This document shows, piece after piece, positions 1 to 7,010 of a DNA stretch of 12,779 bases. The stretch lies in NCBI RefSeq assembly GCF_019414865.1, contig NZ_DXLG01000043.1, positions 1 to 12,779 on the forward strand, read 5' to 3'. The first letter of the stretch is position 1. Every line of letters starts with the position of its first letter. The translations under genes were made by a program, and so were the position numbers. The notes beneath the pieces were generated by a model. It was not told the origin of the DNA. It searched no databases and was given only the letters and a program-made list of their open reading frames with translations. This DNA is from Veillonella sp. Lineage in GTDB: Bacteria; Bacillota; Negativicutes; Veillonellales; Veillonellaceae.

Positions 1-13
1 GAGTGGGGTACCC

Positions 14-487
14 ATGGCAGACGTAAAAGAAACATTACTTACCGCCGAAGGTTTAAAGAAATTAGAAGAAGAATTAACGTATTATAAATCTGTACGTCGT
101 ATTGAAGTGTCTGAACGTATTAAGACTGCTATTGAATATGGCGATATCAGTGAAAACTCTGAATATGACGATGCAAAAAATGAACAAGCTTTCATCGAAG
201 GTCATATTGTAGAGCTTGAAAATAAAATTAACACTGCGAAAATCATCGACGAATCCGTAAAAGGTGATGTTGTATCCGTAGGTAGCAAAGTAACTGTATT
301 AGATACAATGTACAATGATGAATTAGAATATGTTATCGTTGGTTCCTCTGAAGCGGATCCATTTAACAATCGTATCTCTAACGAATCTCCTGTAGGTAAA
401 GCTATTTTGGGCAAACGTAAAGGTGATGAAGTAGAAGTTTCCACACCAGATGGTCCTGTTACATTCAAAGTGTTAGCAATCCAATAA
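14..487 (+). CDS. greA: Transcription elongation factor GreA
   Basis: GreA binds the secondary channel of RNA polymerase and stimulates cleavage of backtracked nascent RNA, so stalled complexes can resume. The 157-residue product has the usual family length and layout. An N-terminal antiparallel coiled coil covers about residues 8-75. Its tip carries the acidic motif YGDISENSEY, in which D44 and E47 match the residues that help coordinate catalytic magnesium in known GreA proteins. A C-terminal FKBP-like globular domain covers about residues 80-157 and includes the typical SPVGKAILGKRKGDEV stretch. The ATG is preceded by an atypical G-rich ribosome binding site (GTGGGG) that starts three bases into the window. 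The promoter must lie outside the window. lysS follows after 29 nt with no terminator between, so the two are probably one transcript. The family call is near certain; GreA rather than GreB is based on the overall sequence. Confidence 0.96.
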   Translation: MADVKETLLTAEGLKKLEEELTYYKSVRRIEVSERIKTAIEYGDISENSEYDDAKNEQAFIEGHIVELENKINTAKIIDESVKGDVVSVGSKVTVLDTMYNDELEYVIVGSSEADPFNNRISNESPVGKAILGKRKGDEVEVSTPDGPVTFKVLAIQ

Positions 488-516
488 TTTACATTTACTG
501 ACGAAGAGGCGATAAC

Positions 517-2040
517 ATGAGTGAAGAAATTAAAAATGTACAAGAAGAGCTGAATGAGCAAATGCAAATTCGCCGCGACAAATTGGCTGAATACGAAGCG
601 GATGGTATCTATCCATTTGGTCAACGTTTTGTTGTAAAAGATAATGCAAAAGACATTAAAGATGACTTCTTCTTGAAATATGACGGTCAACCTGTAGTTA
701 TTGCAGGCCGTTTGATGACAATCCGTTCCCATGGTAAAACAGCATTTGCGAATATGCGTGATAAATCCGGCGATATTCAAGTATATTTCCGTAAAGATGT
801 ATTGGGTGAAGATGCTTATAAATACGTAAAAATGCTTGATATCGGTGATATTATCGGTGTTGAAGGTCACGTATTTAAAACTCATACAGGAGAAGTTACA
901 ATTAAAGTTAACAAATTAACTTTGTTATCCAAATCTTTACGTCCATTACCAGAAAAATGGCATGGTTTAAAGGATACAGAACTTCGTTACCGTCAACGTT
1001 ATGTTGATTTAATTGTAAATCCTGAAGTGCGTGATACATTTGTAAAACGCTCTCAAATCGTTGCTAAGATTCGCGAATACATGATGCGTGATGGCTTTAT
1101 GGAAGTAGAAACACCAATGATGCATGCTATCCCTGGTGGTGCTGCTGCACGTCCATTCATCACTCACCACAATGCGCTTGATATCGATATTTACATGCGT
1201 ATTGCACCAGAATTGTACCTCAAACGCTTGATCGTTGGTGGTATGGACCGCGTATTCGAAATGAACCGTTGTTTCCGTAACGAAGGTATCGATAATCGTC
1301 ATAACCCAGAATTCACTACTATTGAATCCTACCAAGCTTATGGCGATGTAGAGGATGCAATTCGCTTAACAGAAAACCTCGTGTCCTACTGTGCTCAAGA
1401 AGTTCTCGGTACACAAGAAATTACATACCAAGGTACAGAAATCAATTTGACTCCACCTTGGAATCGTATCACAATGGCTGAAGGTGTAAAAAAATACACT
1501 GGTGAAGACTTTGATGCAGTCACAACTGTAGAAGAAGCTCGTGCTATTGCAGATCGCTTAAATGTAGAATACACAGAAAATGATGGTATTGGTAAAATCT
1601 TAAATCTTTGCTTTGAAGATTATGTAGAAGAAAACTTGATTCAACCAACTATCGTATATGGTCATCCAAAAGAAATTTCTCCACTTGCTAAAGCAAGTCG
1701 TGAAAATCCTTTGGCTACAGAACGTTTTGAAGCATTCATTTATGGCCGTGAATTGGCAAATGGCTTCTCCGAGTTAAATGACCCAATCGACCAAAAACAA
1801 CGTTTCTTGGATCAATTGAAAGAACGTGAAGCAGGTGATGATGAAGCTCACCGTATGGATGAAGACTTCGTTACAGCTCTTGAATACGGTTTACCTCCAA
1901 CAGCTGGTTTAGGTGTTGGTATTGACCGTCTAGTTATGTTCTTAACAGACTCTGCATCCATCCGCGATGTATTATTGTTCCCATTGATGAAACCAGAAGC
2001 TCCTAAGCATATTGAAGCTGAAGAAGAAGCAGCTGAATAA
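517..2040 (+). CDS. lysS: Lysyl-tRNA synthetase, class II
   Basis: This cytoplasmic enzyme charges tRNA-Lys with lysine using ATP. The product is 507 residues, normal for bacterial class II LysRS. After an N-terminal helix, an OB-fold anticodon-binding domain spans about residues 59-140 (VVIAGRLMTIRSHGKTAF). The class II catalytic core follows: motif 1 around MEVETPMMHAIPGGAAARPF, motif 2 from R245 (RVFEMNRCFRNEG, then HNPEFT), and motif 3 at about residues 464-490 (GLGVGIDRLVM, with R471 in the ATP site). The last dozen residues form a short Glu/Ala-rich acidic tail, which is probably variable. The start is supported by AAGAGG at 504-509, seven bases before the ATG. Codon use is typical of a well-expressed gene (CGT, GGT, GAA). 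It lies 29 nt after greA and is followed by an intrinsic terminator, so the pair form a short operon. Confidence 0.97.
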   Translation: MSEEIKNVQEELNEQMQIRRDKLAEYEADGIYPFGQRFVVKDNAKDIKDDFFLKYDGQPVVIAGRLMTIRSHGKTAFANMRDKSGDIQVYFRKDVLGEDAYKYVKMLDIGDIIGVEGHVFKTHTGEVTIKVNKLTLLSKSLRPLPEKWHGLKDTELRYRQRYVDLIVNPEVRDTFVKRSQIVAKIREYMMRDGFMEVETPMMHAIPGGAAARPFITHHNALDIDIYMRIAPELYLKRLIVGGMDRVFEMNRCFRNEGIDNRHNPEFTTIESYQAYGDVEDAIRLTENLVSYCAQEVLGTQEITYQGTEINLTPPWNRITMAEGVKKYTGEDFDAVTTVEEARAIADRLNVEYTENDGIGKILNLCFEDYVEENLIQPTIVYGHPKEISPLAKASRENPLATERFEAFIYGRELANGFSELNDPIDQKQRFLDQLKEREAGDDEAHRMDEDFVTALEYGLPPTAGLGVGIDRLVMFLTDSASIRDVLLFPLMKPEAPKHIEAEEEAAE

Positions 2041-2050
2041 TCTAAAACTA

Positions 2051-2087
2051 AAAGGCTCCCTATTCTTTGAGTAGGGAGTCTTTTTAT
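2051..2087 (+). terminator. Intrinsic terminator after lysS
   Basis: Eleven nucleotides after the lysS stop, GGCTCCCTA (2054-2062) pairs with TAGGGAGTC (2072-2080) through one G-U pair. One further G-U and one A-T pair extend the stem towards a five-base loop. A run of Ts starts at 2081. A upstream and T downstream extend the stem base. This is a standard Rho-independent terminator ending the greA-lysS unit and separating it from the decarboxylase gene. Confidence 0.9.
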
Positions 2088-2107
2088 TCGATATATGTTT
2101 TTATACT
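2079..2107 (+). promoter_or_regulatory. Possible promoter of the ornithine decarboxylase gene
   Basis: A good -10 hexamer, TATACT, lies at 2102-2107, about 66 nt before the GTG start. The -35 region falls in the T-rich tail of the lysS terminator and has no convincing hexamer. A second pair, TTGATT (2127-2132) and CATAGT (2150-2155) with 17 nt between, matches the consensus better overall. However, it would start RNA inside the ribosome binding site, so I prefer the first. A 9-bp inverted repeat, TCGATATAT (2088-2096) and ATATATCGA (2133-2141), brackets the region. Confidence 0.35.
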
Positions 2108-2172
2108 ATGTTTTATTCCATATGTCTTGATTATATATCGAGTGTGATTCATAGTTACGAAAGGAGGAGGCT

Positions 2173-4347
2173 GTGAAACATTTAAAGGTTGCTTTATCTG
2201 ATTCCGTACAATCCAAAATTGGCTCTTTAGAGGGTCGTATATGTGTTCCTGTTTGTGATACAGATTTTATAGATGTTGGTGCTGTTGTCATTGGTGATTG
2301 TGACTTAGAGCGTATCAATAATAATCAAATTCATACCTTTGGTATACCTGTTATTCTCCTAAGATTTGATGAATCTAAGGATATATCTTTTTATAAGGAC
2401 CGCATTACATCTATTATAGAGTTTGCCTCTACAAATATGGACGACTGCAAATCAGAGATAGAAAAGCTTGTAGCAAGCTATGAAGATTCTATTTTACCAC
2501 CATTTTTCAAGGCTTTATCTGATTATGTAGGCGATCAAAATTCGCAATTTGATTGCCCTGGACATCAAGGTGGTCAGTTCTTCTATAAACATCCTATAGG
2601 TCGCGCCTTCTACAATTTCTTTGGAGAGAATATATTTAGAGCGGACCTTTGTAATGCAGATGTAAAATTAGGAGATCTTTTAATTCATGAAGGGTATGCT
2701 TATGATGCGCAAGCGCATGCTGCGAAAGTCTATAATGCTGACAAGACCTATTTTGTGTTGAATGGTACATCTTCTGCGAATAAGGTAGTACTTAATGCTC
2801 TTTTAACACCGGGCGATATTATCTTATATGATCGTAATAATCATAAATCCATCTGCCATGGTGGTCTTGTTATGTCTGGTGCGACGCCTATATATCTTGA
2901 AACAGCACGTAATCCTTTTGGGTCCATAGGCGGTATTTTAGATCATTGCTTTGATGAAAGTTACATTCGCCAACTCATCAGTGAAAAATCTCCTGAAAAA
3001 GCAAAGGCTAAACGTCCTATTCGGCTGGCAGTCATTCAATTAGGCACCTATGATGGTACAATTTACAATGCGCGCCAAGTAGTAGATAAAATTGGTCATC
3101 TTTGTGATTATATTTTCTTTGACTCTGCGTGGGTGGGATATGAACAATTTATTCCTATGATGAAAGATTGTAGTCCCCTATTATTAGAGTTAGGTCCAAA
3201 TGATCCTGGGATTTTAGTAACTCAATCGGTACATAAGCAACAAGCTGGCTTTTCACAAACCTCTCAAATTCATAAGAAGGATAGTCATATAAAGGGGCAA
3301 GACCGTTATGTAGATCATAAACGTTTTAATAATTCCTTTATGATGCATGCATCTACCTCTCCATTTTATCCGTTATTTGCATCTCTCGATGTAAATGCGA
3401 AAATCCATGAAGGTGAGTTAGGACAAAAACTGTGGCGTGAGTGTGTTAAAGTTGCTATTGAGGCTCGTAAAGCCGTGTTGGAGCAATGCAAATATCTCCG
3501 CCCGTTAGTACCACCTATGGTGCATGGTAAAAAATGGGAAGACGGAAATACACAGGTCATGGCGGAAGATGTAAATTATTTTGCCTTTGAACCAGAAGCA
3601 AAGTGGCATTCATTTAAAGGGTATGGTAAGGGGCAGTATTTTATCGATCCTTGTAAGTTCCAACTGATTACACCAGGAATTAATGTAGAGACCGGAGAAT
3701 ATGAAGACTTTGGTATTCCTGCTAATATTCTTGCTAATTATTTACGAGAAAATCGAATCATCCCTGAAAAATGTGATTTAAATACAATCTTATTCCTTAT
3801 GACACCAGCAGAATCTAAGTATAAGATGGATGAGCTCGTGGAGGAACTCGTTCGCTTTGAAGAACTCATAGACCGGGATGCACCGATGGAAGAGGTATTG
3901 CCGTCTATTTACAATAGTCATATAGATACATACAAAGGCTATAGTATTCGTCAGCTATGTCAAGAAATGCATGATTTTTATAAGTCTAGAAATGTAAGCC
4001 TCTTACAACAACGCTTATTTTCTCGTGAATATTTCCCAGACTATGTCATGAATCCACAAGAGGCAAACTTTGAGTTCCAACGCAACAAGGGGGAATTAGT
4101 ACCGCTACGCGAGGCGGAAGGTCGCATTGCTCTTGAGGGCGCTCTACCGTACCCACCTGGTGTATTATGCGTGCAACCTGGAGAACGGTGGTCTAAGACT
4201 GCGTGTGACTACTTCTTAGCCTTAGAGGAAGGCATCAATCAGTTGCCTGGCTTTGCACCAGAAATACAAGGTGTATACATTACTGAACAATCGAATGGGC
4301 ATAAACAAGCATATGGCTATGTATTAAAAAAAGAATATGAGATGTAA
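2173..4347 (+). CDS. speC: Ornithine decarboxylase, PLP-dependent (SpeC/SpeF type)
   Basis: This enzyme converts ornithine to putrescine and CO2, consuming a proton. It belongs to the large fold type I Orn/Lys/Arg decarboxylase family. The 724-residue length matches the full three-part family: an N-terminal wing domain (about residues 1-110), the PLP-binding core (about 110-560) and a C-terminal domain. The PLP lysine is K355 in TQSVHKQQAGFSQTSQIH. The core also has the substrate-cleft motif CPGHQGGQFFYKHP, and FDSAWVGYEQF, whose Asp is expected to contact the PLP pyridine nitrogen. Many stretches, such as NADVKLGDLLIHEG and LNGTS, read very close to enterobacterial SpeC/SpeF as I remember them. 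This favours ornithine over lysine or arginine as substrate. Biosynthetic and inducible forms cannot be told apart here. The GTG start is fixed by AAGGAGGAGG at 2161-2170. No putrescine-ornithine antiporter gene is adjacent. No clear terminator follows the stop. Confidence 0.9.
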   Translation: MKHLKVALSDSVQSKIGSLEGRICVPVCDTDFIDVGAVVIGDCDLERINNNQIHTFGIPVILLRFDESKDISFYKDRITSIIEFASTNMDDCKSEIEKLVASYEDSILPPFFKALSDYVGDQNSQFDCPGHQGGQFFYKHPIGRAFYNFFGENIFRADLCNADVKLGDLLIHEGYAYDAQAHAAKVYNADKTYFVLNGTSSANKVVLNALLTPGDIILYDRNNHKSICHGGLVMSGATPIYLETARNPFGSIGGILDHCFDESYIRQLISEKSPEKAKAKRPIRLAVIQLGTYDGTIYNARQVVDKIGHLCDYIFFDSAWVGYEQFIPMMKDCSPLLLELGPNDPGILVTQSVHKQQAGFSQTSQIHKKDSHIKGQDRYVDHKRFNNSFMMHASTSPFYPLFASLDVNAKIHEGELGQKLWRECVKVAIEARKAVLEQCKYLRPLVPPMVHGKKWEDGNTQVMAEDVNYFAFEPEAKWHSFKGYGKGQYFIDPCKFQLITPGINVETGEYEDFGIPANILANYLRENRIIPEKCDLNTILFLMTPAESKYKMDELVEELVRFEELIDRDAPMEEVLPSIYNSHIDTYKGYSIRQLCQEMHDFYKSRNVSLLQQRLFSREYFPDYVMNPQEANFEFQRNKGELVPLREAEGRIALEGALPYPPGVLCVQPGERWSKTACDYFLALEEGINQLPGFAPEIQGVYITEQSNGHKQAYGYVLKKEYEM

Positions 4348-4369
4348 ATTATGACTGTGGCGTTCATCA

Positions 4370-4398
4370 TTCACTTTGCTATTTAAATAGCATATACT
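4370..4398 (+). promoter_or_regulatory. Promoter of guanine deaminase with palindromic operator
   Basis: TTCACT (4370-4375, four of six to TTGACA) and TATACT (4393-4398, five of six to TATAAT) are separated by exactly 17 nt. The spacer is almost completely filled by a perfect 16-nt palindrome, TGCTATTTAAATAGCA (4377-4392). Transcription would start near 4405, giving a leader of about 83 nt. A symmetric site between -35 and -10 is a classic position for a repressor operator. The hexamers and palindrome are seen directly; the regulator is unknown. Confidence 0.6.
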
Positions 4399-4421
4399 AT
4401 GAATCATATAGCATAGTCTAT
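4386..4421 (+). repeat. 15-nt imperfect direct repeat in the guanine deaminase promoter
   Basis: AATAGCATATACTAT (4386-4400) and TATAGCATAGTCTAT (4407-4421) agree at 12 of 15 positions and share the core TAGCATA. They lie 21 bp apart, close to two DNA helical turns. The first copy covers the -10 hexamer and the second lies just past the predicted start of transcription. A small odd palindrome, TATGAATCATA (4398-4408), sits between them. The arrangement suggests tandem protein-binding sites, but the region is AT-rich and chance cannot be excluded. Confidence 0.45.
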
Positions 4422-4435
4422 TAAAAGAAAATCTA

Positions 4436-4483
4436 GCGTGTTATATGAGCTTAGCACTTTAGGGCTCTAATCACGCGAGGAGG
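4436..4483 (+). promoter_or_regulatory. Leader stem-loop directly abutting the guanine deaminase ribosome binding site
   Basis: GCGTG (4436-4440) pairs with CACGC (4472-4476). TTA (4441-4443) can pair with TAA (4468-4470), and GAGC (4447-4450) with GCTC (4464-4467). This makes an interrupted stem of 12 pairs with a three-base bulge, a one-base bulge and a 13-nt loop. The ribosome binding site GAGGAGG (4477-4483) begins at the very next base after the stem, and the ATG is four bases further on. The structure could influence translation initiation. It does not match the purine riboswitch consensus. Confidence 0.4.
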
Positions 4484-4487
4484 TTAT

Positions 4488-5768
4488 ATGAATTCGACAG
4501 TTATTTTAAAAGGGAATATCTTATATACACCGCGTCCTTCTGAATTTATATCGATTCAACATGGCTACATCATTGCCGTAGATGGTATAGTCGTATATTG
4601 TGGTGAAAGTATTCCACCAGCCTATGCGGATTATGAGGTTACTGATTATGGTGATAATCTCATTATTCCTGGCTTTGTAGATACACATGCACACGCTCCA
4701 CAGTATTGTAATCGTGGCCTTGGGATGGATAAAGAACTTTTACCTTGGTTAGAAACCTATACATTTCCTGAAGAGGCAAAGTTTAGTGATCTAGATTATG
4801 CACGGTTAGTATATGGTGCCTTTGTACAAGACTTATGGCGCAATGGGACTACTAGAAGCATATTGTTCGGCACTATCCATAAAGAGAGCACATTAGTGTT
4901 GATGGAACTTTTACAAAAAGCTGGATTATCTGCCTATGTAGGGAAGGTCAATATGGACCGTAATAGTCCAGATTTCTTGATTGAAGAAACAAGTCAATCC
5001 TTAGTAGATACGAAAGACTGGTTAGAAGCATCAGTTTCATTTGGTCCTTTAGTAAAACCTATAATTACTCCTCGGTTTGTACCATCCTGTACAAGTGAGT
5101 TAATGTCTGGGCTAGGTAAATTGGCCGAAGAGTACAAGGTACCAATACAATCCCATTTATCTGAAAATCACGGAGAAATCGATTGGGTTGCATCTTTACA
5201 TCCGGAGTCACCAAATTATACAGATGTGTATTATGAACATAAATTAATGGGGCGGATGCCAACGGTAATGGCTCATTGCATTCATTTAAGTGATGTAGAA
5301 ATGGAGCGTATGGCTGAAACACAAACTATGGTATCTCATTGTCCATATTCTAATGTAAACCTATCAAGTGGTATTGCACCAATTCGTAAGCTAATGAAAC
5401 GGAATATACCAATTGGTTTAGGCTCTGATATTTCTGGTGGTCATATGGTATCAATGGCAAAGGTTCTTACAGAAGCCATTGGATTATCCAAAATGAAATG
5501 GGTGGAAGTAAATTCAAATTATGCGCCCCTCACATTAAGTGAAGCCTTCTATATGGCTACGAAGGGTGGTGGTAAGCTCTTTGGTAAGGTGGGGAGCTTT
5601 GAAAAAGGTTGTGACCTAGATGCCCTTATCATTGATGATACAACACTATTTGACCCGAATGAACGCACCTTAGAGGAGCGGTTAGAGCGTTGGTTATATG
5701 TTGGTGATGATCGACATATCGTTGAGCGCTATGTAGCGGGCCGGGTATTACCTAATCCTCAAGGGTAA
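4488..5768 (+). CDS. guaD: Guanine deaminase
   Basis: This enzyme hydrolyses guanine to xanthine and ammonia in purine salvage or catabolism. It belongs to the zinc-dependent amidohydrolase superfamily. The product is 426 residues, within the family range. A small N-terminal beta-sandwich leads into a TIM barrel with all expected metal and catalytic residues: H67 and H69 (DTHAHAPQ), H223 with E226 (QSHLSEN), H263 (MAHCIH) and D314 (GLGSDISGG). Hallmarks that separate guanine deaminase from other amidohydrolases are LLPWLETYTFPEE around W87 and ITPRFVPSCT around R196. The ATG follows GAGGAGG by four bases. The upstream 140 nt contain a promoter, a palindrome, a direct repeat and a leader stem, so the gene appears to be a separately regulated unit. 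A terminator follows. No xanthine dehydrogenase or purine permease is next to it. The main alternative is another aminohydrolase of this superfamily, which the hallmarks make unlikely. Confidence 0.93.
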   Translation: MNSTVILKGNILYTPRPSEFISIQHGYIIAVDGIVVYCGESIPPAYADYEVTDYGDNLIIPGFVDTHAHAPQYCNRGLGMDKELLPWLETYTFPEEAKFSDLDYARLVYGAFVQDLWRNGTTRSILFGTIHKESTLVLMELLQKAGLSAYVGKVNMDRNSPDFLIEETSQSLVDTKDWLEASVSFGPLVKPIITPRFVPSCTSELMSGLGKLAEEYKVPIQSHLSENHGEIDWVASLHPESPNYTDVYYEHKLMGRMPTVMAHCIHLSDVEMERMAETQTMVSHCPYSNVNLSSGIAPIRKLMKRNIPIGLGSDISGGHMVSMAKVLTEAIGLSKMKWVEVNSNYAPLTLSEAFYMATKGGGKLFGKVGSFEKGCDLDALIIDDTTLFDPNERTLEERLERWLYVGDDRHIVERYVAGRVLPNPQG

Positions 5769-5820
5769 TTATAGATCCGTGATTGTAGTGTCAACGCGAA
5801 AAATTAAATAGTATCTATGG

Positions 5821-5860
5821 CAGGTGGCTTGTATAGCATGCAAGCTACCTGTTTTATTTT
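5821..5860 (+). terminator. Intrinsic terminator after guanine deaminase
   Basis: CAGGTGGCTTG (5821-5831) pairs with CAAGCTACCTG (5841-5851) over 11 bp with a single G-U pair, around a nine-base loop. TTTTATTTT follows at 5852-5860. It lies 53 nt after the stop codon and is a clear Rho-independent terminator. Confidence 0.93.
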
Positions 5861-5869
5861 GACCTCGTG

Positions 5870-5897
5870 TTGCGCATCAATGCCCTTGGTGTATAAT
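5870..5897 (+). promoter_or_regulatory. Probable promoter of the cation efflux gene
   Basis: A perfect -10 hexamer TATAAT lies at 5892-5897. A weak -35 candidate, TTGCGC (5870-5875), lies 16 nt upstream. The site falls just after the guanine deaminase terminator and about 36 nt before the preferred ATG, a plausible arrangement for a separate transcription unit. Confidence 0.5.
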
Positions 5898-5932
5898 AAA
5901 AAGATATATAAATTAAGAAAGTGGGGTACTTG

Positions 5933-6886
5933 ATGGATATATTAGGGGCAAGGCGCTCTATAGAACAGAAGTTACTTATGCAATCCGTAGGGCTAATGGC
6001 CCTTGTAGCAGTAAGTGGCACTATAATGGGGATTGTTACAGGATCTAGCGCGGTCTTATTAGATGGCGTATTTTCTTTTGTCGATGTTGTTATTAAGATC
6101 ATGATGCTCATGACGGCCAAGTTAATAGCCCGTGAAACGAGTAAGCGATTTCAATTTGGGTATTGGCAGTTTGAACCTTTGGTACTCGCTGTAGAAGGCT
6201 TCTTTATATTACTAATTGTAATTTACGCTCTATCTAGTGGCATTACAGATCTTATATCGGGCGGCCGTCATGTAGATTTTGGACCAGCCATTTATTATGC
6301 CATCTTCTTTACCGTAGCTGATACAATCTATTACTTGTATGTACGACGGATTAACAAGAGTTTACAGTCCAACTTAATTAAATTTGATAATGTGAGTTGG
6401 TATGTTGACGCGTTACTGGAAGCAGCTATCTTGATTAGTTTCGTAGTGGCTATTATGTTAGAAGGAACTGAATATGCCGATTGGGCCACTTATATTGACC
6501 CAATTGTTCTCATTGTATTGGCTGTACAGATGATACCGTCAGCGTTCCGTATTATCATCCCATCCGTAAAACAAGTATTGGGATGGGCACCAACTTCATT
6601 GCATAATGAAGTGCAGGAAATCATGGATCGTTTTATGGAAAAGTACAATTTCAAAGATTACGTTTCTAGTGTACAAGTATATGGGAACACTCGAATTATT
6701 GAAATTGATATTTTAGTTCGAAAGAACTTCCCATATCAAACGATTGCTGAAATTGATGCGATTCGCAATGAAATTGACCAGGAAATTGGAGGGAACCCAA
6801 CGGAAAAATGGGTAACCATTTCTTTCACGGGAACCCGAAAATGGATGGCAAAAGATTATTTACTAGGAGAAGATGATGATGAATAG
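5933..6886 (+). CDS. Cation diffusion facilitator family transporter
   Basis: The product is a predicted inner-membrane exporter of divalent metal ions of the CDF family, normally a proton-coupled dimer. It has 317 residues from the preferred ATG. About six hydrophobic segments occupy the first 205 or so residues, followed by a soluble C-terminal domain (about 210-317) of the type that binds metal and controls dimer opening. The second membrane segment has the family signature SSAVLLDGVFSFVD, with D44 and D51 as expected metal ligands. The fifth carries WYVD, with D159, in the position where the other ligands lie. There is no His-rich loop, so the metal (zinc, manganese, iron or other) cannot be named. 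An in-frame GTG at 5921 would add four residues but overlaps the GTGGGG ribosome binding site, so I chose the ATG at 5933. No metal regulator gene is adjacent. The C-terminus ends in an acidic EDDDE. Confidence 0.88.
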   Translation: MDILGARRSIEQKLLMQSVGLMALVAVSGTIMGIVTGSSAVLLDGVFSFVDVVIKIMMLMTAKLIARETSKRFQFGYWQFEPLVLAVEGFFILLIVIYALSSGITDLISGGRHVDFGPAIYYAIFFTVADTIYYLYVRRINKSLQSNLIKFDNVSWYVDALLEAAILISFVVAIMLEGTEYADWATYIDPIVLIVLAVQMIPSAFRIIIPSVKQVLGWAPTSLHNEVQEIMDRFMEKYNFKDYVSSVQVYGNTRIIEIDILVRKNFPYQTIAEIDAIRNEIDQEIGGNPTEKWVTISFTGTRKWMAKDYLLGEDDDE

Positions 6887-6928
6887 TATAAAAATTACTT
6901 AGAAATCTAGTAGATAGCTTATAATTTA

Positions 6929-6957
6929 ATGATAAATACACCAATATATGGTATACT
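6929..6957 (+). promoter_or_regulatory. Probable promoter of serS
   Basis: ATGATA (6929-6934, four of six to TTGACA) and TATACT (6952-6957, five of six) are 17 nt apart. RNA would start near 6964, giving a leader of about 47 nt. The spacer contains ACCA (6940-6943) and TGGT (6949-6952) around ATATA, an imperfect palindrome overlapping the -10. The leader is too short for a T-box, and no T-box sequence is present. Confidence 0.5.
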
Positions 6958-7010
6958 TAAACGTATTGAATATATTGTTCGTAGCATAGTTGGAAGATGA
7001 GGTTTATAGT

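Noticed and set aside
202..885. A long minus-strand open frame (227 codons) opposite greA and lysS.
   Set aside because: It lies antisense to two certain genes, has no ribosome binding site, and its translation is low-complexity and unlike any family I know. It is a shadow of the coding strand.
2095..2130. An 11-codon open frame upstream of the ornithine decarboxylase gene, considered as a leader peptide like the one that controls speF in enterobacteria.
   Set aside because: It has no ribosome binding site, overlaps the likely -10, and shows no Arg-rich sequence of the known leader type.
4377..4392. The palindrome TGCTATTTAAATAGCA as a terminator for the ornithine decarboxylase gene.
   Set aside because: The stem is AT-rich with no usable loop and no T-run after it. 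Its exact fit in a promoter spacer makes an operator more likely.
4348..4487. A purine riboswitch before guanine deaminase.
   Set aside because: The conserved junction bases and the two kissing-loop hairpins of the purine riboswitch are not present; only an interrupted single stem is seen.
5921..5932. GTG at 5921 as the start of the cation transporter.
   Set aside because: This GTG is part of the GTGGGG ribosome binding site for the ATG at 5933, and no other ribosome binding site lies suitably upstream.
6887..7010. A T-box riboswitch before serS.
   Set aside because: The interval is too short, and neither the conserved T-box sequence nor a terminator/antiterminator pair is visible.
6990..7010. 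TTG at 6990 as the start of serS.
   Set aside because: The seven extra residues are not part of the canonical SerRS beginning MLDLKFVREN, and the ribosome binding site at 6999-7002 lies after this TTG.
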